From positions 248,001 to 312,000 of the forward strand of contig DAOPQC010000005.1 of NCBI GenBank assembly GCA_035358815.1: 64,000 nucleotides of DNA, read 5' to 3'. Below are positions 25,362-34,280 of the stretch, in pieces. Origin of the DNA: Thermoanaerobaculales bacterium (GTDB lineage Bacteria > Acidobacteriota > Thermoanaerobaculia > Thermoanaerobaculales > Sulfomarinibacteraceae). Numbering within the stretch: position 1 is the stretch's first letter; every line of letters begins with the position of its first letter. Under the pieces are notes generated by a model, which was not told where the DNA came from, searched no databases, and worked only from the letters and a program-made list of their open reading frames with translations. The position numbers and the translations under genes were made by a program.

Positions 25362-27194
25362 ATGACGACGATCCTCGGCATCTCGGCCTTCTATCACGAC
25401 TCCGCCGCCGCCCTGGTGGCGGACGGGGAGATCGTGGCCGCCGCCCAGGAGGAGCGCTTCACCCGGGTCAAGCACGACCATGGCTTCCCGATCAATGCCA
25501 TCCGCTACTGCCTCGAGGAGGGCAAGGTCGCGCCCGAGCAGCTCGACTACGTCGGCTTCTACGACAAGCCGTTCCTGAAGTTCGAGCGCCTGCTCGAGAC
25601 CTACCTGGCCTTCGCGCCGGCCGGCTTCTCCTCGTTCCTCAAGGCGATGCCGTTGTGGCTGCGCCAGAAGCTGCACCTGCCCCGGGAGATCAGCCGCGGC
25701 CTCGACGGCCGGTTCCACAAGCGGGTGGTCTTCACCGAGCACCACGAGTCGCACGCCGCCAGCGCCTTCTTCCCGTCGCCCTTCGAGGAGACCGCGATCC
25801 TGACCCTCGACGGGGTGGGGGAGTGGGCGACCGCGAGCTTCGGCCACGGCCGCGGCAACAAGGTCACCCTGACCCACGAGCTGCACTTCCCCCACTCGCT
25901 CGGCCTGCTCTACTCGGCCTTCACCTACTTCTGCGGCTTCAAGGTCAACTCGGGCGAGTACAAGCTGATGGGACTCGCCCCGTACGGCGAGCCGCGCTGG
26001 GCCGAGGAGATCCAGAGCAAGCTCCTCCACCTCAAGGACGACGGCTCGTTCCGCATGGACATGAGCTACTTCGACTACTGCCAGGGCCTGACCATGACCT
26101 CGAAGAAGTTCGAGGCGATGTTCGGCGGGCCGCCGCGCAAGCCGGAGAGCCCACTCACCCAGCGCGAGATGGACATGGCCGCCTCGGTCCAGGTGGTGAC
26201 CGAGGAGATCATGATGCGGGCGGCCCGGCACCTGCACGAGCAGACCGGCATGAAGAACCTCTGCCTGGCGGGCGGCGTGGCGCTCAACTGCGTCGGCAAC
26301 GGCCGCATCCTGCGCGACGGCCCGTTCGAGCGGATCTGGATCCAGCCGGCGGCCGGCGACGCGGGCGGCGCCCTCGGGGTGGCCCTCTTCATCTGGCACC
26401 AGCTGCTCGGCCACGAGCGCAAGGTGGAGTCGCCGGACTCGCAGCGCGCCTCGCTGCTCGGGCCCCACTTCACGAACGAGCAGATCCGGGCCTTCCTGGA
26501 CGAGCGCGGCGCCCGCTACCACCACGTCGCCGACGAGGCTGAGCTGATCCGGCGGGTGGTCGACCTGATCGAGCAGGAGAAGGTGGTCGGGCTGCTCCAG
26601 GGGCGGATGGAGTTCGGCCCGCGCGCCCTCGGCTGCCGGTCGATCATCGGCGACGCCCGCAGCCGCGCCATGCAGTCGGTGATGAACCTGAAGATCAAGT
26701 TTCGCGAGTCGTTCCGGCCGTTCGCGCCGATCGTGCTGCGGGAGCGGGTCAGCGAGTACTTCGAGATGAGGGACGAGGAGGACAGCCCCTACATGCTGCT
26801 GGTCGCGCCGGTCGCCGAGGCCAAGCGCCTGCCGGTCAACGACGACCGGGCCGCCGGTCTCGACAAGCTCAAGGTGATCCGGTCCGAGGTGCCGGCGATC
26901 ACCCACGTCGACTTCTCGGCGCGGGTGCAGACCGTGGACGCCGGGCGCCACGGCTTCCTCTACCGGCTGATGAAGGCCTTCGAGGCGCGGACCGGCTGCC
27001 CGGTGATGATCAACACCTCGTTCAACGTCCGCGGCGAGCCGATCGTCTGCTCGCCGGAGCACGCCTACCACTGCTTCATGGGCACCGACATGGACGTGCT
27101 GGTGCTCGAGAACCACATCCTGCTCAAGGACGAGCAGCCGGCGTCCGCGATCCCGAAGCGCGACGAGTACCTGGCGAAGTTCGCCCTGGATTGA
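25362..27194 (+). CDS. Carbamoyltransferase, NodU/CmcH family
   Basis: A 610-residue O-carbamoyltransferase. The N-terminal ASKHA/Kae1-like domain starts ILGISAFYHDSAAALV and contains EERFTRVKHD, HHESHAASAF (metal/carbamoyl-adenylate histidines) and LTLDGVGEW. The C-terminal YrdC-like region contains GRMEFGPRALG and NTSFNVRGEPIVCSP. Such enzymes transfer carbamoyl from carbamoyl phosphate, via carbamoyl adenylate, to a hydroxyl of a sugar or other metabolite. It heads a tight cluster with an SxtJ-family and a DUF5989 protein, a widespread trio probably acting on a surface or secreted glycan. The ATG at 25362 gives the family N terminus. Confidence 0.94.
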   Translation: MTTILGISAFYHDSAAALVADGEIVAAAQEERFTRVKHDHGFPINAIRYCLEEGKVAPEQLDYVGFYDKPFLKFERLLETYLAFAPAGFSSFLKAMPLWLRQKLHLPREISRGLDGRFHKRVVFTEHHESHAASAFFPSPFEETAILTLDGVGEWATASFGHGRGNKVTLTHELHFPHSLGLLYSAFTYFCGFKVNSGEYKLMGLAPYGEPRWAEEIQSKLLHLKDDGSFRMDMSYFDYCQGLTMTSKKFEAMFGGPPRKPESPLTQREMDMAASVQVVTEEIMMRAARHLHEQTGMKNLCLAGGVALNCVGNGRILRDGPFERIWIQPAAGDAGGALGVALFIWHQLLGHERKVESPDSQRASLLGPHFTNEQIRAFLDERGARYHHVADEAELIRRVVDLIEQEKVVGLLQGRMEFGPRALGCRSIIGDARSRAMQSVMNLKIKFRESFRPFAPIVLRERVSEYFEMRDEEDSPYMLLVAPVAEAKRLPVNDDRAAGLDKLKVIRSEVPAITHVDFSARVQTVDAGRHGFLYRLMKAFEARTGCPVMINTSFNVRGEPIVCSPEHAYHCFMGTDMDVLVLENHILLKDEQPASAIPKRDEYLAKFALD

Positions 27195-27215
27195 TGGGTC
27201 CGCGAGAAGGACGGC

Positions 27216-27635
27216 ATGGCAGTCATCGAGATCAACCGCAACCCGACTCCCAAGGAGCTGAACCAGTTCGGGTTCATCTGGCTGGGGTTCCTGGCGCTGT
27301 TCGGCGCGATCGCCCGCTTCAAGCTCGGCGCGCCCACGGTCGCGCTCGTGCTGTGGGTTGCGGCGGTGATCGTGCCAGCGATCGGCTGGCTGGTACCGGC
27401 CTTCATGCGGGCGGTGTTCGTCGGCATGTCGTACGCGGCGTGGCCCATCGGCTTCGTGGTCTCGCACGTCGTCCTGGCCCTGGTCTACTACCTGGTCTTG
27501 ACCCCAATCGGGCTCCTGATGCGGATCTTCGGGTATGATCCGATGACGAGGCGGTTCGACGACCAGGCCTCCTCGTACTGGGTCGCGCGGGACCAGTCCG
27601 AGACCCAGCCGAAACGGTACTTCCGCCAGTTCTGA
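27216..27635 (+). CDS. SxtJ-family membrane protein
   Basis: A 139-residue protein with three to four hydrophobic segments (about residues 20-40, 42-62, 66-82 and 85-108) and a charged tail ending YFRQF. The pattern PTPKELNQFGFIWLGF and FGYDPMTRRFD is that of SxtJ proteins, which accompany carbamoyltransferases (including the saxitoxin cluster, from which the name comes). Biochemical role unknown; it may hold the enzyme at the membrane. It lies 21 bases after the carbamoyltransferase. Confidence 0.88.
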   Translation: MAVIEINRNPTPKELNQFGFIWLGFLALFGAIARFKLGAPTVALVLWVAAVIVPAIGWLVPAFMRAVFVGMSYAAWPIGFVVSHVVLALVYYLVLTPIGLLMRIFGYDPMTRRFDDQASSYWVARDQSETQPKRYFRQF

Positions 27636-27648
27636 GGTGGTGACGGCC

Positions 27649-27861
27649 ATGACGAGCAAAGCAAAGCAAGACGACCAGCGCAGTGCCTTCGAGGAGGAGG
27701 CGAGCGCCAGGCAGACCGGCCTGCTGGGCGAGTTCTTCCACTTCCTGCTCAACAACAAGAAGTGGTGGCTGACGCCGATCATCATCGTGCTGCTCTTGGT
27801 CGCGGTGCTGATCGTGCTGTCGGGCTCGGCGGCCGCGCCCTTCATCTACACGCTGTTCTGA
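27649..27861 (+). CDS. DUF5989 small membrane protein
   Basis: A 70-residue protein with a charged N terminus, the conserved GLLGEFFHFLLNNKKWW block, and one membrane helix (TPIIIVLLLVAVLIVLSGS) ending in PFIYTLF. DUF5989 proteins are the regular third member of carbamoyltransferase-SxtJ clusters. I prefer the ATG at 27649, placed 11 bases after GAGG, over the GTG at 27637. Function unknown. Confidence 0.85.
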   Translation: MTSKAKQDDQRSAFEEEASARQTGLLGEFFHFLLNNKKWWLTPIIIVLLLVAVLIVLSGSAAAPFIYTLF

Positions 27862-27932
27862 TCCCGCCTCGCCGGGCGCGCCCATGGCGGCGGCGTCGCC
27901 GGCCGGATCCGCGGCACGACATGGAGGCTGGC

Positions 27933-28496
27933 GTGAAGATTCTCGATCACCTGAGGCAACGGCGGACGGTCCGCAGGTTCAAGGCCGACCCGATCCCGCC
28001 GCAGGTTCGGGACGCGATGCTCGAGGCCGCGATGTGGGCCCCCTCGCACGCCAACCTGCAGCCGTGGGAGTTCGTGATCGTGGGCCCACAGGCGCGGGCG
28101 CGACTGCTCGACGTCTACCGCGCCAAGGCCGACGAGCTGCTGGCGGATCCGGACCTGCCGCCGCCCAAGCGCGCCGGCATCGCGGCCCTTCGCGAGGACT
28201 TCGGCGGGGCGCCGTTCATGGTGGCGGTGGTCAGTCGGCCGCCGGCCGAGGACCTGCAGCGGACCGAGAACCCGCTGAGCGCTGCGGCGGCGGCTCAGAA
28301 CCTCTGCCTCGCCGCCTGGGAGCTCGGCGTCGGCTCAGTCTGGCTCTCGGTCGGGGCGTCGCCTCCGGCCCGCGCGATCCTCGGGGTCAAGGAAGGCGAA
28401 GCGGTGGTCGCCCTGCTCGCCATGGGCTACCCGGCGGAGGTCCCGCCGGCGCCACCGCGCGAGCCCTTCACGGCGCACCTGCGCGAGATCGAGTAA
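27933..28496 (+). CDS. Nitroreductase-family flavoprotein
   Basis: A 187-residue FMN-dependent nitroreductase-family protein: RRTVRRFKADPIPPQ (FMN phosphate binding), AAMWAPSHANLQPWEFVIV, and AAAAAQNLCLAAWELGVGSVWL. It may reduce nitro groups, quinones or enones with NAD(P)H. GGAGG stands 5 bases before the GTG at 27933. The ATG at 27921 overlaps that ribosome binding site (ATGGAGG) and is probably not used. It follows the carbamoyltransferase trio by 71 bases with no obvious functional link. Confidence 0.88.
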   Translation: MKILDHLRQRRTVRRFKADPIPPQVRDAMLEAAMWAPSHANLQPWEFVIVGPQARARLLDVYRAKADELLADPDLPPPKRAGIAALREDFGGAPFMVAVVSRPPAEDLQRTENPLSAAAAAQNLCLAAWELGVGSVWLSVGASPPARAILGVKEGEAVVALLAMGYPAEVPPAPPREPFTAHLREIE

Positions 28497-28568
28497 CCGG
28501 GCCGAGAACCTCCGGCGCGCCGGCGGGTTCCACGGCAGCGCCGCGAAGGTCGAAGATGAGGCGGCGGG

Positions 28569-29354
28569 CTATCGCGCGCACCACCGATGGAGCTCGCTGG
28601 CCTCGGCGAGCAGCTCCCGCGCGGCCTCCAGGAGCTCGGGCGCTGCGGCGCTGGCCGCCGGCGCCGGCGGCTGGGCCACCGGCTCCCCGTCCCCGATCCC
28701 CGCGTCGCGCTGCTTCTTGAGGCGCTCGAGGATCAGGTCGCGGATCGCGGGGGCGCCGTCGACACCGCGGAAGTAGCCGATGTGTCCGCTCTTCTCCTCG
28801 CGCTCGCGGTCGCTGGAGCTGCCGCCCGCTCCGCCGCCAGCGGAGCGGACCCGGACGTCGGCGACGCCGAACAGCCGCTCCAGCGGCCCCTGGTGGATCG
28901 ACACCTCCTGGACGTTGGCGAAGGTCATCGTCATCTCGCTGACCTTGAACACGCCCTCGCGGATGCGCAGGCTGCGATCGGTGACGATGTACCAGCGCAG
29001 CTCCCAGTCGAGGACGATCGGGATCAGGGTGAACGGAAGCTGAACCACGAAGGCGATCACGCCGAATGCCTCGATCCACTCGAAGACCGCGAGCGCGATC
29101 GGTGTGAGCGCTTTGAAGGGGAGGCGGCCGACGGCGAGCTCTGCTCCGAAGGCGGCGACGTCGAAGACCGCGAGCGCGACGATCAGGCCGACCAGGGTCG
29201 AGGCCTGGCCAGCGCACCAGCGCAGGAGCTTGAGATGGAGGTAGCGCCGGGAGGCGCGGAATACGCGGGCGGTGCCCGCCGAGCCGGCCGGCAGGCTCGG
29301 CTCGGGCGGCACCCTGAGCAGCCGCAGCATGAGCGACTTGAGGGGCTCAAGCAT
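28569..29354 (-). CDS. Bacterial PH-domain (YdbT/YdbS-like) membrane protein, second of pair
   Basis: A 261-residue membrane protein. Two hydrophobic segments (about 50-75 and 90-115) are followed by a bacterial PH (bPH2) domain recognised by WYIVTDRSLRIREGVFKVSE, TMTFANVQEVSIHQGPLERL and FGVADVRV. A low-complexity Ala/Glu-rich C terminus follows. YdbS/YdbT-type proteins occur in pairs in Gram-positive and Gram-negative bacteria and have been linked to envelope stress and resistance. Its start overlaps the end of its partner by 8 bases. Confidence 0.85.
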   Translation of the reverse strand: MLEPLKSLMLRLLRVPPEPSLPAGSAGTARVFRASRRYLHLKLLRWCAGQASTLVGLIVALAVFDVAAFGAELAVGRLPFKALTPIALAVFEWIEAFGVIAFVVQLPFTLIPIVLDWELRWYIVTDRSLRIREGVFKVSEMTMTFANVQEVSIHQGPLERLFGVADVRVRSAGGGAGGSSSDREREEKSGHIGYFRGVDGAPAIRDLILERLKKQRDAGIGDGEPVAQPPAPAASAAAPELLEAARELLAEASELHRWCAR

Positions 29355-29910
29355 CGCCGCGACTCCCGTCCCGCCGCTCCAGCGCCAACCGGGCGGCCCG
29401 CAGCTCGGCCGCGGCCTCGCGCAGGGTCGCGGCGAGGTCGTCGGCGGGCGCGTCGGCCACAGAACCGCGGCCTGCGGCGCGCACTGCCGGAGCGGCCGGC
29501 GGATGCTCCCGCACGCCGCGCATGCGGGCGTACAGGAAGTCGCGAACCGCCTCGAACTCCAGCAGCCCCTCGAGGGTCATCTCCGCCGTCGAGCTGCCGC
29601 TCGCGGTCTGCACCTCGACGCGGGCCAGGTGGAGCCAGCGCTCGACGACGTTGGACCGCAGGTGGATGTCCTGGATGCGGGCATAGGTGAGGTTGACCTC
29701 ACGTCGGAACAGCACCCCCCAACGCATCGAGATGCCCTGGGCGTCGAAGCGGTAGTGCAGGGTGTGGTAGCGGAAGTAGAGCGGGATGAGCGGGATGAAG
29801 AACAGTGGCCCGAGCACCAGCGAGGAAATCGCGTAGTAGGTGAGGAGCTTCGGAGAGGGGCGCTCGATGGCGAAGATCGCGCTTTCGTCGAGAGGTTGCT
29901 GGCTGGTCAT
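29347..29910 (-). CDS. Bacterial PH-domain (YdbS-like) membrane protein, first of pair
   Basis: A 187-residue protein with a hydrophobic hairpin (YAISSLVLGPLFFIPLIPLY, about 26-45) and a bPH2 domain (YRFDAQGISMRWGVLFRREV, LTYARIQDIHLRSNVVERWL). The linker to the C terminus is Ala/Arg-rich. It overlaps the next gene, an enlarged relative, so the two are translated together and probably form a complex in the inner membrane. The start is the ATG at 29910. Confidence 0.85.
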   Translation of the reverse strand: MTSQQPLDESAIFAIERPSPKLLTYYAISSLVLGPLFFIPLIPLYFRYHTLHYRFDAQGISMRWGVLFRREVNLTYARIQDIHLRSNVVERWLHLARVEVQTASGSSTAEMTLEGLLEFEAVRDFLYARMRGVREHPPAAPAVRAAGRGSVADAPADDLAATLREAAAELRAARLALERRDGSRGDA

Positions 29911-29964
29911 GGCGCGAGTGTACCCCGGCCGAGCGCAGCCTTCGCCGCGGAGCTCGGCGGCGGA

Positions 29965-31452
29965 TCAGCGCTGGTCAATCGACAGCACCCGGACGGACCT
30001 CGAGACCAGGCTGCCTCCGGCGCCGACGCTCGCCCCTGCCTCGAGAATCACGTCGATCGCGCTGCCGACCGGCACATCGGGGGGAAGGGGCACCTCCACC
30101 GTCGCCAGCGGATTCCGTGGGGACTCGATCACGACCCCGGCTCGAGTCCCGCCCGAGGGCGACGGAATCGAGACCCGGAGTGGGAGCGGGTAGAGGGTCG
30201 GCGCGGAGGCGAGACCCTCCACCACCACCAGCAGCCGGCTCGCGTCCGGAGCCCGGCGAACCAGGAGGGTGGTGGCGCGGCCCATCCAGCCGGTCGCCTC
30301 GTCGATCGGTCCGGCGCACTGGACGCCGGCCGATGCAGAGGGGTGGAAGGTCTCGGGTATGTCGCGCGCCGTGCCCTCCCGCAGGACGTTGGCGAGCGCC
30401 GCCGCCCAGTCGGTGCCGGGCGGGGGCCGGCGGTGGAGGGTGAGGTCGGCGTCATCGCCCCGGGCCGGCAGGGCGGGCCACCCCAGTTGCTCGGCGAGGC
30501 CCTGATAGACCATGAAGCCGTACAGTTCGTGCGCCTCGGCCGTGGCATGCGACACCGGCGGCGGCAAGGACCAGCGGCCGAGGTTGTAGTGCCTCGGCAC
30601 GATCAGGTAGGGCGAGTGCAGTCCGGCCTCCGCGACCAGGCCGTGCACCATCTCCGCCTCCCAGATGGCGACGAAGAAGAGCATGGTCGGTACCCCGTGG
30701 CGGTGGAGGCGCTCTTCGGTGCGGCCGAGCTCGTCCATCGCCGAGTTCCAGCGGGCGCGGTAGCGGTGGGAGTCGACCCGGCGGGTGCGGTAAGCGACCG
30801 CGTGGGGGTCGCCGAACTCGTCGTTGCCCACCCATCCGACCCAGTGGGAGCCGTTGGGCAGGACCCTTGGGAAGCTGTGGTTGTCGTTGCCGGCCGGGCA
30901 CAGCACGACTGCGTCGGGCTCCAGGACCGGAAGGAAGAACGCCAGCGCGCGGGCCTCGGTGAGCGAGTTGTAGCCCGGCAGCGCGAGGATCCACGATTCG
31001 ACCCGGCGGTCGATGCCGGCGTGCCGGTTGGCCAGGCGCTCCACGACCCCGGGGAAGGCCTCGGCCATGGCGACGCCCATGCCGTAGGTCCAGGAGTCGC
31101 CGACGAAGACGATGCGAAAGACACCGGGGGCCTTCTCGGGCGGCGCCGTTCGATAGCCCAGGCGATTGCTGACGAAGGTGTCGTTCCAGGCCGTGATTTC
31201 GGCGCTCGGGCGGAGGGTGTAGCCGATGTCCGGCTCGAACCAGGCCGGTGCGTAGACTCCCGGGCTGGCGGCGAGCATCTCGCTCGCGATCGCCAGCCGC
31301 GCCTCGGGCGACAGGTGGTCGAGCTCGACGCGGCGGTGGGCGGCGCGCCACCAGCCGAAGGTAGCGACCACCGCCAGGGCGAGCGCGGCGGCAGCCACGC
31401 CGGTCAGCGCACGCGCAATCCGAGGCGAGGCCGGGGCGGGCATGCGCGCCAT
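29965..31452 (-). CDS. SGNH/GDSL-family hydrolase, membrane-anchored
   Basis: A 495-residue protein with one N-terminal membrane helix or uncleaved signal (IARALTGVAAAALALAVVAT, about 12-31). An SGNH domain starts FVGDSWTYGMGV (catalytic serine block). A roughly 130-residue C-terminal beta-rich region follows. SGNH proteins of this type commonly accompany carbamoyltransferase/SxtJ/DUF5989 clusters and may be O-acyl esterases or transferases of surface polymers. Here it is on the opposite strand, 2 kb from that cluster. The ATG at 31443 (MPAPAS) is an alternative start. Confidence 0.82.
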   Translation of the reverse strand: MARMPAPASPRIARALTGVAAAALALAVVATFGWWRAAHRRVELDHLSPEARLAIASEMLAASPGVYAPAWFEPDIGYTLRPSAEITAWNDTFVSNRLGYRTAPPEKAPGVFRIVFVGDSWTYGMGVAMAEAFPGVVERLANRHAGIDRRVESWILALPGYNSLTEARALAFFLPVLEPDAVVLCPAGNDNHSFPRVLPNGSHWVGWVGNDEFGDPHAVAYRTRRVDSHRYRARWNSAMDELGRTEERLHRHGVPTMLFFVAIWEAEMVHGLVAEAGLHSPYLIVPRHYNLGRWSLPPPVSHATAEAHELYGFMVYQGLAEQLGWPALPARGDDADLTLHRRPPPGTDWAAALANVLREGTARDIPETFHPSASAGVQCAGPIDEATGWMGRATTLLVRRAPDASRLLVVVEGLASAPTLYPLPLRVSIPSPSGGTRAGVVIESPRNPLATVEVPLPPDVPVGSAIDVILEAGASVGAGGSLVSRSVRVLSIDQR

Positions 31453-31504
31453 GGTATATCGGCCCGGCTCGCGCTGTGATCAGGGTCTGGGCCGCGGCGA
31501 CGCA

Positions 31505-32686
31505 TCAGGAGCTCGCGCACGCGGTGCGGGCAGCCTCGACGGCGACACCGGTTGGAACGGCAGCACCTTCGCTCGCGAGCACGGCTTCGAGGGCACCGAC
31601 GCAGCGCAGCGCGTTGGTCAGGTTGCAGCTGTGGCCCATCAGGCCGATCCGCCAGACCTTGCCGGCGAGCTCGCCCAAGCCCGCGCCGATCTCGAGGTCG
31701 TGCTCCGCAAGCAGCCGGCCGCGGACTTTGGCGTCGTCGACGTCGGGCGGGATGGTGACCGAGTTGAGGTGGGGGAGGCGCTCCGCCTCGGGCACCACGA
31801 AGGAAAGGCCAAGCGCCTCGAGCCCGGCCTTGAGCGCCAGGTGGTGGCGGCGGTGGCGGGCCCAGGCGTTCTCGAGGCCCTCCTCGCGCAGCACGAGCAG
31901 CGCCTCGTGGAGGCCATAGAGCGCGTTGACCGGCGCGGTGTGGTGGTAGGACCGGCGCTGGGCGGAGCCCCAGTAGCCCATGATCAGGTTCATGTCGAGA
32001 AACCAGCTCTGGATCGGCGTGGCTCGGGTCGTGATCACCTCGACCGCGGCCTCGCCGAAGGTCACCGGCGCCAGCCCGGGCGGGCAGGACAGGCACTTCT
32101 GGCTGCCGGAGTAGACCGCGTCGAGGCCCCACTCGTCGACCTTGAGCGGGATGCCGCCGAGCGCGGTGACGCAGTCGGCGATCACGAGCCGGCCGTGGCG
32201 ATGAGCGATCGACGCCAGCAGCTCGGCGTCGGAGCGGGCGCCGGTCGAGGTCTCGGCGTGGACGAACGCGACCAGCCTCGCCTCGGGGTGCGCGACCAGC
32301 GCGCGCTCGAGCTTCTCGGGGTCGACGGCGCGGCCCCACGGGTCGTCGACCACCACCGCGGTGGCGCCGCAGCGGACCACGTTCTCGCGCATCCGGCCGC
32401 CGAACACGCCGTTGCGGCAGACGATGACGGTGTCGCCCGGCTGGACGAGGTTGACGAAGCAGGCCTCCATGCCGGCCGTGCCCGGGCCCGAGACCGGCAG
32501 GGTGAGCGGGTTTGAGGTCTGGAAGGCGTACTGCAGGAGCTCCTTGACCGAGTCCATGAACTCGACGAAGGCCGGGTCGAGGTGGCCGATGGTTGGCCGC
32601 GCCATGGCCTGGAGCACGCGCGGCGACACGTCGGACGGACCGGGGCCCATCAGGGTCCGCTGCGGGGGCTGAAAAGACGTCGTCAT
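31505..32686 (-). CDS. Alanine-glyoxylate / serine-pyruvate aminotransferase family
   Basis: A 393-residue PLP-dependent class V aminotransferase. The N-terminal LMGPGPSDVSPRVLQAM, the cofactor-contacting HAETSTGA and the Schiff-base lysine block SGSQKCLSCPPG match alanine:glyoxylate aminotransferases. LGELAGKVWRIGLMGHSC is the C-terminal signature. It probably converts glyoxylate or hydroxypyruvate with alanine or serine as amino donor. GGAGG lies 6 bases before the ATG at 32686; the longer upstream frame has no homology. Confidence 0.93.
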   Translation of the reverse strand: MTTSFQPPQRTLMGPGPSDVSPRVLQAMARPTIGHLDPAFVEFMDSVKELLQYAFQTSNPLTLPVSGPGTAGMEACFVNLVQPGDTVIVCRNGVFGGRMRENVVRCGATAVVVDDPWGRAVDPEKLERALVAHPEARLVAFVHAETSTGARSDAELLASIAHRHGRLVIADCVTALGGIPLKVDEWGLDAVYSGSQKCLSCPPGLAPVTFGEAAVEVITTRATPIQSWFLDMNLIMGYWGSAQRRSYHHTAPVNALYGLHEALLVLREEGLENAWARHRRHHLALKAGLEALGLSFVVPEAERLPHLNSVTIPPDVDDAKVRGRLLAEHDLEIGAGLGELAGKVWRIGLMGHSCNLTNALRCVGALEAVLASEGAAVPTGVAVEAARTACASS

Positions 32687-32807
32687 TCGCGCCTCCGACT
32701 TCTCCGAGCCGGGTCGCGCCGATCGCGGCCCTCGAGCCGGCATTGTGTCACGGCCCGCCGCGGACATTCTCGTGGCCCGCCAGGGCCTGCAGCCCTGGCG
32801 GCCGGGC

Positions 32808-34061
32808 TCAGAGCTCCTCGACCGCAACCGCGGCAGTGTCCCCGTACAGTGCGAGGACCTCGACGCGGATCCGGTTGTGCACGTCCTCGAACGAATCGCC
32901 CTCGACGAGGGGAGCCTCGGTCAAGTTCCACAGCTGCCTCGCGCCCATCAGCTTGACGAGAACTCCAGGCTCGAGCCCCTGGTCGTATCCTCGTCCCGAG
33001 CGATACTCGATCGTGAGGTAACTGTCGCTGACGGGGCCGGCGTCGAACGGCGGCTTGTGTTGGAGCCGGAGGACGATGAGCTGGGGGAAGCCCGCGCCCG
33101 GGTCGCGCTCGAGGGGGTGGAGCACGTGGACGCCCGGCTCGTCTCGGATGACGTTTTGCGGCGCAAGCCAACCGGCCATGCTCGCGAAGATTCCGCTGAA
33201 GTGGCGCGGCCGGTCCCCCGGGAAGTAGCCGCCGTTGCCCATGACGTCGGTGCGGTCACCGTTGCTCACTCCCTGGCGGCAGGCGAAGTAGTCCCCCTGG
33301 GCGCCGTCGCAGTCGAGAGCCCCGGAGTGAGGGAAGCCGAGCGCGATGGAATGCCCGAGCTCGTGGGCGACCGCGTGGACGAACTCGCGCGCGTTGTCGG
33401 TCAGGAAGCCGGCGATCACGACCCCTGGAATGACATGCTCCTCGCCGCCGATGACAACGTGATGACGGGACGCGAGACCTCCGTTGGGAAGGTCCGGCAG
33501 CCCGTCTCCGTCCTGGTCCTCGCCTTCGTGGGGGTCCCAGACATCATCGACCACGACGATGAAGAACCGGTAGGACTGCCAGTCCGGCGCCACGCCGTCG
33601 GCTTGCAGCGAGTCCATGGCGCCGGCCACCATCGCATCGCCGTCGTAGGGACCGGACAGGGTGTCGAAACGAGTCGGGTAGATTCCGTAGATGTCCGTCC
33701 CACCTACGATCACGTTCCCGAAGCTGACGGCATCCAGGTGGTTGGCGACTGACGTGCTGAGATCGCTCAGGAGCATCGCCGGCAGGCTGCCGTACGTCCT
33801 GCCGTGCTGATGCTCATTGGCCAGCAGCAACACCAGCACCCGGTCCGCTCCCTCTGGGCTGCTGTAGGGGAGTGTCAATGGGGGGATGGGCGAGGTGAGG
33901 CCCCCGACTGGTCGCGGGTTCGCCTGCGCGGCCGCGGTCGCACAGACGGCAAACCCGAGGAGGAAGCCGGCCATCGTCCCGACGAACCGCGGCAGGGAGG
34001 TTCGCACTCGCCTGCGATGGCAGGGCCGGACGCCAGCGATCGACTTGCGGAGCGTGCTCAT
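32808..34061 (-). CDS. Secreted zinc metalloprotease-like protein (HELGH)
   Basis: A 417-residue exported protein with twin-hydrophobic N terminus (signal about 1-45, preceded by a basic region). The zinc motif HELGH spans residues 233-237. A further histidine eight residues on (GFPHSG) and MGNGG with the downstream RHFSGIFASMAGWL block recall gametolysin/M11 and immune-inhibitor-like peptidases. The histidine spacing is not the exact HExxHxxGxxH of metzincins. Residues about 130-145 (DPHEGEDQDGDGLPDLP) form a calcium-binding-type acidic stretch. AAGGGGG stands 6 bases before the ATG at 34061. The longer frame upstream is not needed. Confidence 0.75.
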   Translation of the reverse strand: MSTLRKSIAGVRPCHRRRVRTSLPRFVGTMAGFLLGFAVCATAAAQANPRPVGGLTSPIPPLTLPYSSPEGADRVLVLLLANEHQHGRTYGSLPAMLLSDLSTSVANHLDAVSFGNVIVGGTDIYGIYPTRFDTLSGPYDGDAMVAGAMDSLQADGVAPDWQSYRFFIVVVDDVWDPHEGEDQDGDGLPDLPNGGLASRHHVVIGGEEHVIPGVVIAGFLTDNAREFVHAVAHELGHSIALGFPHSGALDCDGAQGDYFACRQGVSNGDRTDVMGNGGYFPGDRPRHFSGIFASMAGWLAPQNVIRDEPGVHVLHPLERDPGAGFPQLIVLRLQHKPPFDAGPVSDSYLTIEYRSGRGYDQGLEPGVLVKLMGARQLWNLTEAPLVEGDSFEDVHNRIRVEVLALYGDTAAVAVEEL

Positions 34062-34280
34062 GACGTGCCCCCTTTCACAAGCAGGCGGGGCCCCGCTGGG
34101 GGCCGCGCTGGAGAACCGCGGCACGTCGACGGCCGGCCTCGGCTGGCGCAAGAACCGTTCCAACCGGCCGGGGGCGGCCGGCGGGACGAGTCACGACCTG
34201 GTGCGGGGAAGATGGACCGACAGTACCGGGAAGATCGCCCCAGGACGGGCGTTCAGCGGCTCAGCGGCGCGGCCACCCCT

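Noticed and set aside
25341..27845. Long open frame of 834 codons on the minus strand
   Set aside because: Antisense to the carbamoyltransferase and SxtJ genes. High GC leaves few stops; the product is His/Arg/Asp-rich with no domain, and the plus strand has clear family motifs.
27921..27935. ATG at 27921 as nitroreductase start
   Set aside because: It is part of ATGGAGG, the ribosome site for the GTG at 27933. The same false-start pattern occurs at 41687 before the true ATG at 41675.
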